Shown here piece by piece: positions 26,562 to 34,912 of a stretch of DNA of 64,000 nucleotides. How positions within the stretch are numbered: position 1 is the stretch's first letter; the number at the start of each line of letters is the position of its first letter. The notes below the pieces were generated by a model that was not told the origin of the DNA, searched no databases, and was given only the letters and a program-made list of their open reading frames with translations. This DNA comes from Nocardioides thalensis. Lineage in GTDB: Bacteria > Actinomycetota > Actinomycetes > Propionibacteriales > Nocardioidaceae. Where the stretch lies: the NCBI RefSeq assembly GCF_013410655.1, contig NZ_JACCFP010000001.1, positions 3,185,501 to 3,249,500 on the forward strand. The letters are read 5' to 3'. The translations under genes were made by a program, and so were the position numbers.

Positions 26562-27713
26562 TCCGGCCACAACCCGATCGCCGCCGGCATCGTCGCGGCC
26601 ATCGTCGGCTTCAGCAGCGCGTTCGTGGTGGTGCTGGCCGGCCTGACCGCCGTCGGCGCCACCCCGGAGCAGGCGGCGTCGGGCCTCCTCGTGCTGTGTG
26701 TGACGGCAGGCACGGGAATGCTCTGGATGGCAATCCGCCACCGGACGCCGATCTCACTCGCCTGGTCGACGCCCGGCGCAGCGCTGCTGGCCACGACCTC
26801 GGGTGTGACCGGCGGCTGGCCCGCGGCGGTCGGGTCGTTCGTGGTCGCGGGCGCGCTGATCATCGTCACCGCGGCGGTGCCCAAGCTCGGCGACCTGGTG
26901 GCGAGCATCCCGCCCGCCCTGGCCAAGGCGATGCTCGCCGGGGTCCTGCTCCCCCTCTGCCTGGCGCCGGTGGTCGAGCTCGTCGACGACCCCGAGGTGG
27001 TCGCCCCGACGGTGCTGACCTGGCTGGTGCTGCTGCGCCTCGCGCGCCGCTGGGCGGTGCCCGGCGCCCTCGCGGCCGCGCTGATCACCGTGCTCGTCAC
27101 CGCCGACGTCGACGCCTCCGCCCTCGCGCCGTCGCTGACCTGGACCACCCCGCACTGGACGCTCTCGGCGGTGGTCGGCATCGCGCTCCCGCTCTACGTC
27201 GTCACGATGGCCTCGCAGAACGTGCCGGGCGTCGCGGTGATGGCGGGCTTCGGCTACAAGGTGCCGTGGCGGGAGACCCTCGCCGTCACCGGCATCGGCA
27301 CCGTCGTCGGCGCACCGGCCGGCGGCCACGCGATCAACCTCGCCGCGATCACCGCCGCTCTCAACGCGGGCCCCGACGCCGGGCCTGACAAGTCGCGCCG
27401 CTGGATCGCGGCCGTGAGCGGCGCGATCACCTACCTCGTGCTCGCAGTGACGAGCGCCGCCCTCGCCACCCTCGTCGCGGCCGCCCCCGGCGGCGTCATG
27501 CAGGCCGCCGCCGGCCTGGCCCTGCTCGGCACCCTCGGCAGCGCCCTCGCCGACTCACTCGCCGACGTCAGCGAGCGCGAGGCCGCCGCGGCCACCCTGG
27601 TCGTCGCCGCCTCCGGCGTCACCATCGGCGGCGTCGGCGCCGCGTTCTGGGCCCTCGTCGTCGGCCTGGTCCTGCGCTGGTTCCTCAAGGTCGGCCGCGC
27701 GACCGCGCCCTAG
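26520..27713 (+). CDS. benE: BenE-family benzoate/H+ symporter-like permease
   Basis: This encodes 397 residues from the GTG at 26520; a GTG at 26529 is an alternative. About twelve hydrophobic segments match the benzoate membrane transport family: GIVAAIVGFSSAFVVVLAGL, the conserved TPGAALLATT block, and LPLYVVTMASQNVPGVAVM with GAPAGGHAINLAAITAAL. It should import benzoate or a related aromatic acid with protons. The first 14 or so residues (VEVRGRPRPSLETS) come from the family B repeat rather than a normal gene start, so the original 5' end may have been replaced. The last 86 bp before the 3' end recur at 28384-28469. Confidence 0.85.
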   Translation: MVEVRGRPRPSLETSGHNPIAAGIVAAIVGFSSAFVVVLAGLTAVGATPEQAASGLLVLCVTAGTGMLWMAIRHRTPISLAWSTPGAALLATTSGVTGGWPAAVGSFVVAGALIIVTAAVPKLGDLVASIPPALAKAMLAGVLLPLCLAPVVELVDDPEVVAPTVLTWLVLLRLARRWAVPGALAAALITVLVTADVDASALAPSLTWTTPHWTLSAVVGIALPLYVVTMASQNVPGVAVMAGFGYKVPWRETLAVTGIGTVVGAPAGGHAINLAAITAALNAGPDAGPDKSRRWIAAVSGAITYLVLAVTSAALATLVAAAPGGVMQAAAGLALLGTLGSALADSLADVSEREAAAATLVVAASGVTIGGVGAAFWALVVGLVLRWFLKVGRATAP

Positions 27714-27716
27714 CCG

Positions 27717-27782
27717 AGTTGTACCCCGTGGCCCGCCCACTTGTGCCTGATGGTCCGCCGACTTGTACGTCGTGGTCCGCCG
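27717..27782 (+). repeat. Three tandem imperfect 22-bp repeats
   Basis: Three 22-bp units in a row (27717-27738, 27739-27760, 27761-27782) follow the pattern ACTTGTNCNTNGTGGTCCGCCG; unit 1 is the most diverged. They fill the gap between the benE stop and the lipoprotein ATG at 27795, where they could form a promoter-proximal binding array. Confidence 0.7.
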
Positions 27783-27794
27783 TACGATCCCCGG

Positions 27795-28337
27795 ATGCGC
27801 CGTGCCCTCGGACGCCTCGCCCTGCTCCCCGTGCTCGCGGCCTGCAGCGGCGATCCGGAGTTCACGTACGGCGCCGAGCTGGAGGCGCCCCCGCGGTCGG
27901 CGTACGAGCGCTCCAGCGACGAGGACCCCACCCGCGACCACGGTCGCGCTGATCTTGAGCTGGACAGCGGCGCGAAGGTGATCATCTGGATCGATCCCGG
28001 CGACTACCGCCTGGTGCTCGTCCAGCACTCCGACCCCGACGACGCCGACTCCTGGACCGAGCCCGAGCGGCTCTTCGAAGGGTCGGGTGACGGATGCCTG
28101 TTCGTCCATGCCGACACCGACGGCGAGGTCGTCGCGGCGACGCTCGGCTGCTATCACCACGACGCCTTCCTCCAGCAGGCCCCGACGGCAGGCCACGCCG
28201 CCGTGACGACCAACCTCGAGGACTGGCGACTGGAGGACTTCGGCGAGTTCTGGGGCGAGCCCCACGTCGAGGACGGCACGGTCGAGTGGGACGACTCCTC
28301 CGTGTCCTGGTCCGAGGACGACGGCTTCACCGACTGA
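27795..28337 (+). CDS. Putative lipoprotein
   Basis: This encodes 180 residues from the ATG at 27795. An in-frame upstream GTG at 27741 would place the signal sequence internally, so I rejected it. The start MRRALGRLALLPVLAACSG has a lipobox (VLAAC), giving a lipid-anchored Cys at residue 17. The mature part is strongly acidic (many Asp/Glu), with DWRLEDFGEFWGEP and VEWDDSSVSWSEDDG near the end, and has two further Cys. I recognise no family. It is bracketed by the benE 3' end and a duplicate fragment of that end, which suggests insertion. Confidence 0.65.
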   Translation: MRRALGRLALLPVLAACSGDPEFTYGAELEAPPRSAYERSSDEDPTRDHGRADLELDSGAKVIIWIDPGDYRLVLVQHSDPDDADSWTEPERLFEGSGDGCLFVHADTDGEVVAATLGCYHHDAFLQQAPTAGHAAVTTNLEDWRLEDFGEFWGEPHVEDGTVEWDDSSVSWSEDDGFTD

Positions 28338-28383
28338 GGCGCACGCGCGCGCTGAGACCTTCTTCGTCCATGGATGCCACACT

Positions 28384-28469
28384 TCCGGCGTCACCATCGG
28401 CGGCGTCGGCGCCGCCTTCTGGGCCCTCGTCGTCGGCCTGGTCCTGCGGGGGTTCCTCAAGGTCGGCCG
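28384..28469 (+). pseudogene. Duplicated 86-bp fragment of the benE 3' end
   Basis: This stretch matches 27612-27697 at 83 of 86 positions by direct comparison, covering codons for SGVTIGGVGAAFWALVVGL. It is not attached to any start or the rest of the gene. It follows the lipoprotein stop by 46 bp and runs into an inverted family B repeat. It is a duplication scar marking the right border of the lipoprotein segment. Confidence 0.85.
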
Positions 28470-28479
28470 TGGCGCCGGA

Positions 28480-28522
28480 GGTTTCGAGGCTCGTCGCTAG
28501 CGCTCCTCGCACCTCAACCACC
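28480..28522 (-). repeat. Family B intergenic repeat, copy 2 (inverted)
   Basis: On the minus strand it reads GGTGGTTGAGGTGCGAGG, a core containing AGCGCTAGCGACGA, then GCCTCGAAACC. It directly follows the benE tail fragment. A degenerate piece of the same start (GGTGGTTGCAGTGCGGG) follows at 28531-28547. Confidence 0.8.
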
Positions 28523-28551
28523 GGCGCATCGGTGGTTGCAGTGCGGGTCCA

Positions 28552-28599
28552 GGTTGGTCGAGTAGCCCGGGCGCCCTGGCGCCCGGGCGTATCGAGACC
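28552..28599 (+). repeat. Family A intergenic palindromic repeat, copy 4
   Basis: GGTTGGTCGAGTAG and GCGTATCGAGACC flank the perfect stem CCCGGGCGCC/GGCGCCCGGG. It ends 10 bp before the stop codon of the convergent RTX-repeat gene. Confidence 0.85.
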
Positions 28600-28609
28600 C
28601 TTCGGCCCC

Positions 28610-29791
28610 TCAGACGACCTCGCAGTGCGTGTGCACCTCGGTCGGGCAGATGTCCGCGCCCGACCCGCCGTCGCCCTTGTCGAAGCCCTTGCCGCCGCGG
28701 AGCAGGTCGCTGCCACCCATCCCGCGGAGTACGTCGTTGCCGGCGCGGCCGTCGATGTAGTCGGCGGAGTTCGACCCGACGATCGTGTCATCGTGCCGGC
28801 TGCCGCGCGCGACGTTGACGCTGGCGAACCGCATCGTGCTGCGGCCCAGCTCGGCCCGCCCAGCGCCGAGGTCGACCCGCACCCCGCGCTTGAACGGCGC
28901 GAAGGAGATCGTGTCGATGCCGGAGGCGCCGTTGACGTCGGCCGAGGACCTCGCCGAGGCCACGATGATCACGTCGTCCCCACCGTTGGCGGAGCCCCGG
29001 ACCGGCCCGTGCTTGAGGATCAGCTGGTCGCCCTCGGCGCCGCCGGAGCCGTTAGCCCTGCCGGCCAGCACCAGCCGGTCGCGGCCGGCCTCGCCCTTGG
29101 CGACGCCGTCCCTCATCTCGACCGCGTCGTTGCCGGCGCCACCGTTGGCCACACCGCCCGCGCCGCGGAGCAGGTCGTCGCCGCCGCGTCCCTCGAGCGT
29201 GTCGGCGCCGCCGCCGCCAGCGAACGCATCGCGACCCTCGCCGCCGATCATGTCGTCGGCCTGCGGGGTGCCGCGGACCAGCTCGATCTGCCCGTAGTCG
29301 TCGGTGCCGGCGCCGGTCACCGTCGCGGTCGTGGCGTCGACGGTCACGCCGCCGCTGCGCACGGCGTTGTAGCTGAGCGCGTCGACCCCGCGTCCGCCGG
29401 CGAGCTGGTCGTCGCCGTCGCCCTCGGAGATCTCGTCGGCGCCGACCCGGCCCCAGACCTCGTCGTTGCCGGCGAGGCCGGCGAGCGCGTCGTTGCCGCG
29501 GCCGCCGTCGATCATGTCGTCGCCGCCACCGCCGGTGATGTAGTCGGCACCGCCGCCGCCGCAGATGAGGTCGTTGGAGGCGTCGCCGCGGTACTTGTCG
29601 TTGCCGCCGCCCAGCCACACGACGTCGGTCACGAGCAGGCCGCCCGTGCCGGAGAGGTCGTCGGCGCCGTTGGTGCCGATGATCGTCGCCGCCTGACCGC
29701 CGCACATGGGCGCGGCCTCAGCGGGCGCGGCTGACAACGCCGGCACGAGCAGCGCCGGCACGACCAGGGTGACCGAGAGCAGTTTCCGCAT
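28610..29791 (-). CDS. Secreted RTX-type calcium-binding repeat protein
   Basis: This encodes 393 residues from an ATG at 29791. A Sec signal peptide (MRKLLSVTLVVPALLVPALSA, cut near AEA) is followed by many nonapeptide-like repeats of the GGxGxDxhx type: LGGGNDKYRGDA, CGGGGADYITGGGGDDMIDG, GRGNDALAGLAGND and GGGGADTLEGRGGDDLL. These should bind Ca2+ and fold as a parallel beta roll. A short non-repeat segment occurs at about 150-190. No catalytic domain is visible and no type I secretion genes are nearby, so export is presumably by Sec. The role is unknown; it could be a surface or extracellular structural protein. Confidence 0.85.
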   Translation of the reverse strand: MRKLLSVTLVVPALLVPALSAAPAEAAPMCGGQAATIIGTNGADDLSGTGGLLVTDVVWLGGGNDKYRGDASNDLICGGGGADYITGGGGDDMIDGGRGNDALAGLAGNDEVWGRVGADEISEGDGDDQLAGGRGVDALSYNAVRSGGVTVDATTATVTGAGTDDYGQIELVRGTPQADDMIGGEGRDAFAGGGGADTLEGRGGDDLLRGAGGVANGGAGNDAVEMRDGVAKGEAGRDRLVLAGRANGSGGAEGDQLILKHGPVRGSANGGDDVIIVASARSSADVNGASGIDTISFAPFKRGVRVDLGAGRAELGRSTMRFASVNVARGSRHDDTIVGSNSADYIDGRAGNDVLRGMGGSDLLRGGKGFDKGDGGSGADICPTEVHTHCEVV

Positions 29792-29859
29792 GCACCCGAC
29801 AACGAGGCGACCGCCGAAGGGTGCCGCCCTGAGACGAGCGGATCATTCCGTGAGACACG

Positions 29860-31005
29860 TCAGACGATTCGGAACCAGGTCGACTTGAGCCCGAAGATCA
29901 CCCGGAAGTCGTCGCCGCTCCGCACCACGGAGCCCGCCGAGCCAACCGCCCTGATGCTCAGCACGCGCCCGTTCCAGGCCCCGTTGCCGTCGCGGCGCCG
30001 TACCCGAAGCCGCTGGAAGTCACCGATGCCCGGGAACGCGTTCTCGATCTGGTTGTCGGTGAGCCGGTGGGTCCAGCTGCGGTTGGGGTTGCCCGACCAG
30101 CGGTCCCAGGGGTCGCGCTGCGCGTGGAGGTAGGGGAAGTCGCCCTTGACCGTCCAGCCGCCGTTGCTGGAGGAGAACTGGGAGAAGATCGGCGCCCCGC
30201 CCTTGGTGACGACCTTGCCGCTGGTCGCCTCGATGGCGTCGTCGGAGGCGGGGTGCTCGTCGGCGACGCCGCCGTAGACCTGGCAGTCGGTGGTGTCGCA
30301 GAGGTCGTAGCGCCCGGTGTGCGCGCGCCGCTCGAACGCGGCGTAGGTGCGGGCGGCGACGGACTGGGCGCGCACGGCCTGCGGGTGCCAGAGCGCCGGC
30401 ACCTCACGAGGTACGACGCCGCGCAGGTAGTGCTCGAGCGCCACCACGTTGATCGTGTCGCGGCCCGCGGAGCGCAGCGCACCGCGATAGCGGGCGTCGC
30501 CGGACGGCGTCACCAGCGCGACGGGGCGGCCGCCGGCGGAGAACTGGGCGTTGTGGCCGACCTGCCGGACGGTCCGCCAGCGGTCGGTGAGCACCGCCAG
30601 CGTGGCCCCGGAGGAGGTCGGGCTGAGCCGCCACTGCCTCGCGCCGCGGCGGTCGAGCGGCACCGGGTCCATGCCCCGCGCCTTCAGCCGCAGGCGGGAC
30701 CGGTCGCGCACGACGACGTCGTCGGTGGTGTCGGCGGTGATGAGGATCTTGATCTTCCCGCCGACGTCGCCGATCTCCGTGCCTGGGTAGTAGAAGCCGA
30801 CGATCCCGCGCCACTTCTTGCCGTGCTGCGACGCCGCGCCCTGCGCGCCGTACTGCGACATCCCGCGGCCGTGGCCGTAGCCGCGTCCCTCGAGCTTCAC
30901 CGACCCCGGTCCTCGCGCGGCTCGCTCGCGCTCGTCGTCGGCGGTGGCCGGGCCGACGGCGAGCAGGCTGGATGCGACCAGGATCACAGTGAGCAGCAGG
31001 CGCAT
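29860..31005 (-). CDS. SpoIID/LytB-domain secreted protein
   Basis: This encodes 381 residues from the ATG at 31005; an ATG nine codons upstream at 31032 is also in frame. It has an N-terminal signal peptide ([20 protein letters not shown]). [24 protein letters not shown] is the SpoIID/LytB-associated GHGxGmSQyGA block. [38 protein letters not shown] is the SpoIID domain core with the conserved E-P-W-Q-A set, where SpoIID's catalytic Glu lies. The C-terminus contains SSSNGGWT. SpoIID is a peptidoglycan lytic transglycosylase in sporulating firmicutes. In non-sporulating actinobacteria this family is presumed to act in wall remodelling. It is divergent from valS. Confidence 0.85.
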   Translation of the reverse strand: MRLLLTVILVASSLLAVGPATADDERERAARGPGSVKLEGRGYGHGRGMSQYGAQGAASQHGKKWRGIVGFYYPGTEIGDVGGKIKILITADTTDDVVVRDRSRLRLKARGMDPVPLDRRGARQWRLSPTSSGATLAVLTDRWRTVRQVGHNAQFSAGGRPVALVTPSGDARYRGALRSAGRDTINVVALEHYLRGVVPREVPALWHPQAVRAQSVAARTYAAFERRAHTGRYDLCDTTDCQVYGGVADEHPASDDAIEATSGKVVTKGGAPIFSQFSSSNGGWTVKGDFPYLHAQRDPWDRWSGNPNRSWTHRLTDNQIENAFPGIGDFQRLRVRRRDGNGAWNGRVLSIRAVGSAGSVVRSGDDFRVIFGLKSTWFRIV

Positions 31006-31065
31006 CCGTCCGAGGGTAATGCTCAGTTTCAACCAATCACTGCATGCGCCCTAGGCTTGTCTGTT

Positions 31066-33702
31066 ATGAGTGAGCCCCGCGCAGAGCAGTCCCCGGAGCA
31101 GACCACACCGGCCGGTGCGGTCGCCGTACCGGACAAGCCTGCCCTCGAGGGCCTCGAGGAGAAGTGGGCCGAGCGGTGGAAGTCCGACGAGACCTACAAG
31201 TTCGACCGCAGCCAGCCGCGGGAGAACGTCTACGCCATCGACACCCCGCCGCCGACCGTCAGCGGCAGCCTGCACGTCGGGCACGTCTTCTCCTACACCC
31301 ACACTGACCTGATCGCCCGCTTCCAGCGGATGACCGGCAAGTCCGTCTTCTACCCGATGGGCTGGGACGACAACGGCCTCCCGACCGAGCGCCGCGTCCA
31401 GAACTACTTCGGCGTCCGCTGCGACCCGTCGCTGCCCTACGACCCGGAGTTCACTCCCCCGGAGAAGCCGGATCCGAAGCGGCAGATCCCGATCAGCCGG
31501 CCCAACTTCGTCGAGTTGTGCGAGCAGCTGGTCGAGCAGGACGAGAAGGTCTTCGAGTCGCTGTGGCGCCAGCTCGGCCTCTCCGTCGACTGGTCGACGA
31601 CGTACACGACCATCGGCGACAAGGCCCAGCTCGCCAGCCAGCGCGCGTTCCTGCGCAACCTGGCCCGCGGCGAGGCCTACCTCCAGGAGGCGCCGACCCT
31701 GTGGGACGTCACGTTCCAGACCGCGGTCGCGCAGGCCGAGCTGGAGGCGCGCGACTACGCCGGCCACTACCACCGGGTCGCGTTCCACAAGGCCGACGGC
31801 TCGCCGGTCTACATCGAGACCACGCGTCCCGAGCTGATCGCCTCGGTCGTCGCGCTGATCGCGCACCCCGACGACGAGCGCTACCAGGACCTGTTCGGTA
31901 CGACGGTCAGCTCGCCCGTGTTCGGCGTCGAAATCCCGGTCCTCCCCCACGCGGCGGCGGAGCAGGACAAGGGCGCCGGCATCGCGATGTGCTGCACGTT
32001 CGGTGATCTCACCGACGTCACGTGGTGGCGCGAGCTGAACCTCCCGGTCCGCACGGTCATCGGCCGCGACGGCCGGTTCACCCGCGAGACGCCGGAATGG
32101 CTCAGCGGCGAGCAGGCCGCGGCGGCGTACGAGGACCTGAAGGGCAAGACCGTCTTCTCCGCCCGCGAGACGATGGTCGCCAAGCTCAAGGAGACCGGCG
32201 ACCTCGACGGCGACCCCAAGCCCACGCAGCGGATGGCGAACTTCTACGAGAAGGGCGACAAGCCGCTCGAGATCGTCTCGACGCGCCAGTGGTACATCCG
32301 CAACGGCGGCCGCGACGCCGCCACCCGCGACGCGATGCTCGCGCGCGGCGCGGAGATCGAGTGGCTGCCCGCGCACATGAAGCACCGCTTCGACAACTGG
32401 GTCGGCGGCCTCAACGGCGACTGGCTGATCTCGCGGCAGCGGTTCTTCGGCATCCCGTTCCCGGTCTGGTATCCCCTCGACGCCGAGGGCGAGCCCGACT
32501 ACGGCAACCTGCTGCTCCCGACCGAGGCGCAGCTGCCGGTCGACCCGTCGACCGACGTCCCCGAGGGGTACACCGAGGACCAGCGCGGCAAGCCGGGTGG
32601 CTTCATCGGCGACCCCGACGTGATGGACACCTGGGCGACCTCGTCGCTCACCCCGCACATCGCGGGCGGCTGGGAGACCGACGACGACCTGTTCGGCCGG
32701 GTCTTCCCGATGGACCTGTGCACCCACGCGCACGACATCATCCGCACCTGGCTGTTCGGCCGCGTCGTCCGCGCCCACTTCGAGAACCACACCGCGCCGT
32801 GGTCACACGCGATGATCTCCGGCTTCATCGTCGACCCCGACCGCAAGAAGATGTCGAAGTCCAAGGGCAACGTCGTCGTCCCCAACGAGATCCTCGACAA
32901 GTACGGCGCCGACGCCGTCCGCTGGCGCGCCGCGATCGCCCGCCCCGGCCTGGACTCGCCTTTCGACGAGACCCAGATGAAGGTCGGCCGCCGGCTGGCG
33001 ATGAAGGTCCTCAACGCGTCGAAGTTCGTCCTCGGCTCCGTCGGCGCGACCGAGCTCAACCGGGTCGCGGTCGTCGAGAAGGTCGACACCGCCCTCATCG
33101 GCCGGCTCGCCGTGACGATCGAGAGGGCCACTGACGCGTTCGAGGCCTACGACTACACGACCGCGCTCGAGGTCACCGAGAAGTTCTTCTGGGAGTTCTG
33201 CGACGACTACCTGGAGCTGGTGAAGGAGCGGGCCTACAGCTTCGAGCCGGAGCTCGACCCGATCGCCAACCAGGCCGCCGAGTCGGCGAAGGCAACGCTC
33301 GCGATCGCCCTCGAGGCCCAGCTCCGGCTGCTCGCGCCGTTCCTCCCCTACGTCACCGAGGAGGTCTGGTCGTGGTGGCAGGAGGGCTCGGTCCACCACG
33401 CCTCGTGGCCGACCGTCACCGAGCTCGGCTCCGCAGCCGCGCAGGCCGCCCGGATCATCGACTCCGTCGCCGCCGCCCTCTCCGGCATCCGCGGCGCCAA
33501 GTCGAAGGCCAAGGTCAAGATGCGCGCCCCGCTCGCGCGCGTCGAGGTCAAGGGACCCGAGAAGCTGGTCCGGGACGCCGAGTCCGCCGCCGACGACCTG
33601 CGCCGGACCGGCAACGTCCTCGGCGACCTGGTCTTCACCGTCGACGACTCGCTCACCGAGCTGGTTGTCGACGCGGAGATCGCCGAGCAGCCCGCGGAGT
33701 AG
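31066..33702 (+). CDS. valS: Valyl-tRNA synthetase
   Basis: This encodes 878 residues from an ATG at 31066. It is a class I synthetase. [26 protein letters not shown] contains the HIGH-type motif (HVGH). [16 protein letters not shown] and the editing (CP1) region follow. [20 protein letters not shown] is the KMSKS loop, and the anticodon-binding domain and C-terminal segment complete it. No clear Shine-Dalgarno sequence precedes the ATG, so translation may be leaderless or depend on a weak site. It charges tRNA-Val and is essential. It marks the last housekeeping gene before the defence island. Confidence 0.95.
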   Translation: MSEPRAEQSPEQTTPAGAVAVPDKPALEGLEEKWAERWKSDETYKFDRSQPRENVYAIDTPPPTVSGSLHVGHVFSYTHTDLIARFQRMTGKSVFYPMGWDDNGLPTERRVQNYFGVRCDPSLPYDPEFTPPEKPDPKRQIPISRPNFVELCEQLVEQDEKVFESLWRQLGLSVDWSTTYTTIGDKAQLASQRAFLRNLARGEAYLQEAPTLWDVTFQTAVAQAELEARDYAGHYHRVAFHKADGSPVYIETTRPELIASVVALIAHPDDERYQDLFGTTVSSPVFGVEIPVLPHAAAEQDKGAGIAMCCTFGDLTDVTWWRELNLPVRTVIGRDGRFTRETPEWLSGEQAAAAYEDLKGKTVFSARETMVAKLKETGDLDGDPKPTQRMANFYEKGDKPLEIVSTRQWYIRNGGRDAATRDAMLARGAEIEWLPAHMKHRFDNWVGGLNGDWLISRQRFFGIPFPVWYPLDAEGEPDYGNLLLPTEAQLPVDPSTDVPEGYTEDQRGKPGGFIGDPDVMDTWATSSLTPHIAGGWETDDDLFGRVFPMDLCTHAHDIIRTWLFGRVVRAHFENHTAPWSHAMISGFIVDPDRKKMSKSKGNVVVPNEILDKYGADAVRWRAAIARPGLDSPFDETQMKVGRRLAMKVLNASKFVLGSVGATELNRVAVVEKVDTALIGRLAVTIERATDAFEAYDYTTALEVTEKFFWEFCDDYLELVKERAYSFEPELDPIANQAAESAKATLAIALEAQLRLLAPFLPYVTEEVWSWWQEGSVHHASWPTVTELGSAAAQAARIIDSVAAALSGIRGAKSKAKVKMRAPLARVEVKGPEKLVRDAESAADDLRRTGNVLGDLVFTVDDSLTELVVDAEIAEQPAE

Positions 33703-33727
33703 TCAGTACGTCGCAGCCGCCGACGCA

Positions 33728-33775
33728 GGTTGGTCGAGTAGCCGGCGCGCCCCGGCGCGCCGGCGTATCGAGACC
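33728..33775 (+). repeat. Family A intergenic palindromic repeat, copy 5
   Basis: GGTTGGTCGAGTAG and GCGTATCGAGACC flank the stem CCGGCGCGCC/GGCGCGCCGG, a different stem sequence from the other copies but again self-complementary. It lies 26 bp after valS, at the left border of the defence island. Confidence 0.85.
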
Positions 33776-33778
33776 CGC

Positions 33779-33811
33779 GTGCGAGGAGCGCTAGCGACGA
33801 ACCTCGAAACT
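33779..33811 (+). repeat. Family B intergenic repeat, partial copy 3
   Basis: GTGCGAGGAGCGCTAGCGACGAACCTCGAAACT corresponds to the core and right end of family B; the GGTGGTTGAG left end is missing. It directly follows family A copy 5, as at 26515/26519. Confidence 0.65.
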
Positions 33812-33881
33812 TCCGGCGCAGCCCGCGCTCATCGTCGGATCCGCCTGCATTGCGTCGGGCGCACCGCATAGCCTCGCTGTC

Positions 33882-34691
33882 ATGGCTGACGCATCTCAGG
33901 ACAAGCTCTACGCGACCACTCTCCAGACAGTCGGAGCCGTGTCGAAGCTGCCGATCGTGCGAGTGGATCGCGAGGCGTTCCTACGGAAGCAATTCGGCGA
34001 CTCTCCGCACCTGGACGTGATTCTCGCGAAGGGGCCTCAGGAGGTCTACTCCGTCGAGTCGCTGCGCAAGAAGGCCGACTCGATCATCAAGAGCAGCGCC
34101 ACCAAGACTTCAGCGGTCTCTTTCGCTTCCGGCCTTCCCGCCAATCCCGCTGTCATGGTGGCCGCGGGTGGCGCCGACGTGGCGCAGTACTTCGGCTTCG
34201 CGATCAACCTGGCCCAGCAGATCGCCTACCTGTTCGGCGAGGACGAACTGTTCGAGACAGGTGAGCTCTCGGAGGCGGCACAGGTCCGGATCATCGCCTA
34301 CTTGGGTGCGATGTTCGGCGCTGCTGGCGCGGCCGCTCTGGTGTCGCAGACGTCGAAGGTCGCCGGCCAGAACCTCGGCAAGAAGGTGGCAGCGCAGGCC
34401 CTGACGAAGACGACGTGGTACCCGCTGGTGAAGAAGGTTGGCGCGCTGGTCGGAAGGCAGGTCACCAAGAAGACGGTCGAGAAGACGATCACCAAGGCCG
34501 TGCCCGTCGTCGGAGGCATCGTCTCCGGCGGTCTGACATATGTGACCTTCCGGCCGATGGGGCACCGGCTCGCGGACACGCTCGCCAGAAACCTCAACGG
34601 AGAGTTCGAGGAAGAGCTCGACCTCAATCCTCAGTTCGCGGCCTCGCTGGACAACAGCACCATGGTGGAGGGCACTGTTATCGAGGACTGA
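33882..34691 (+). CDS. EcsC-like protein
   Basis: This encodes 269 residues from an ATG at 33882. The middle and C-terminal parts resemble the EcsC family: SFASGLPANPAVMVAAGGADVAQYFGFAINLAQQIAYLFG is followed by conserved Gly-rich amphipathic helices and ends in VPVVGGIVSGGLTYVTFRPMGHRLADTLA. EcsC proteins are poorly characterised and were first named from a Bacillus operon containing an ABC exporter. Some lie in phage-defence neighbourhoods. It is the first gene of the island, separated from the helicase cassette by a 221-bp gap in which I see no gene. Confidence 0.65.
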   Translation: MADASQDKLYATTLQTVGAVSKLPIVRVDREAFLRKQFGDSPHLDVILAKGPQEVYSVESLRKKADSIIKSSATKTSAVSFASGLPANPAVMVAAGGADVAQYFGFAINLAQQIAYLFGEDELFETGELSEAAQVRIIAYLGAMFGAAGAAALVSQTSKVAGQNLGKKVAAQALTKTTWYPLVKKVGALVGRQVTKKTVEKTITKAVPVVGGIVSGGLTYVTFRPMGHRLADTLARNLNGEFEEELDLNPQFAASLDNSTMVEGTVIED

Positions 34692-34912
34692 CCGAGTCGA
34701 GGCAGGATCAAGTCCCTGCGACTCAGTCGCTCGCGCGCCAGGAACTATTCGGGCGTTTTGAAGTCGGCGATCGGGGCCCTCCTCGAACTCTCGTGAAACG
34801 GCAAAGAAGGCGGTCAGCCGCATTATGGTCAACGACGTGATCGCACCGCCTTGCCCACTCCGGGCGTCGTCTGCAACGAGCAGGCTGACCCGAGTTACGG
34901 CTGCATAACCCG

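Noticed and set aside
23061..26741. 1,226-codon open frame on the minus strand opposite pyruvate carboxylase
   Set aside because: Low-complexity composition typical of antisense frames in GC-rich DNA, while the plus strand encodes a complete pyruvate carboxylase.
28610..29791. Periodic DNA in the RTX gene considered as a CRISPR or minisatellite array
   Set aside because: The periodicity follows degenerate GGxGxD codons in an intact reading frame; there are no identical repeats with unique spacers.
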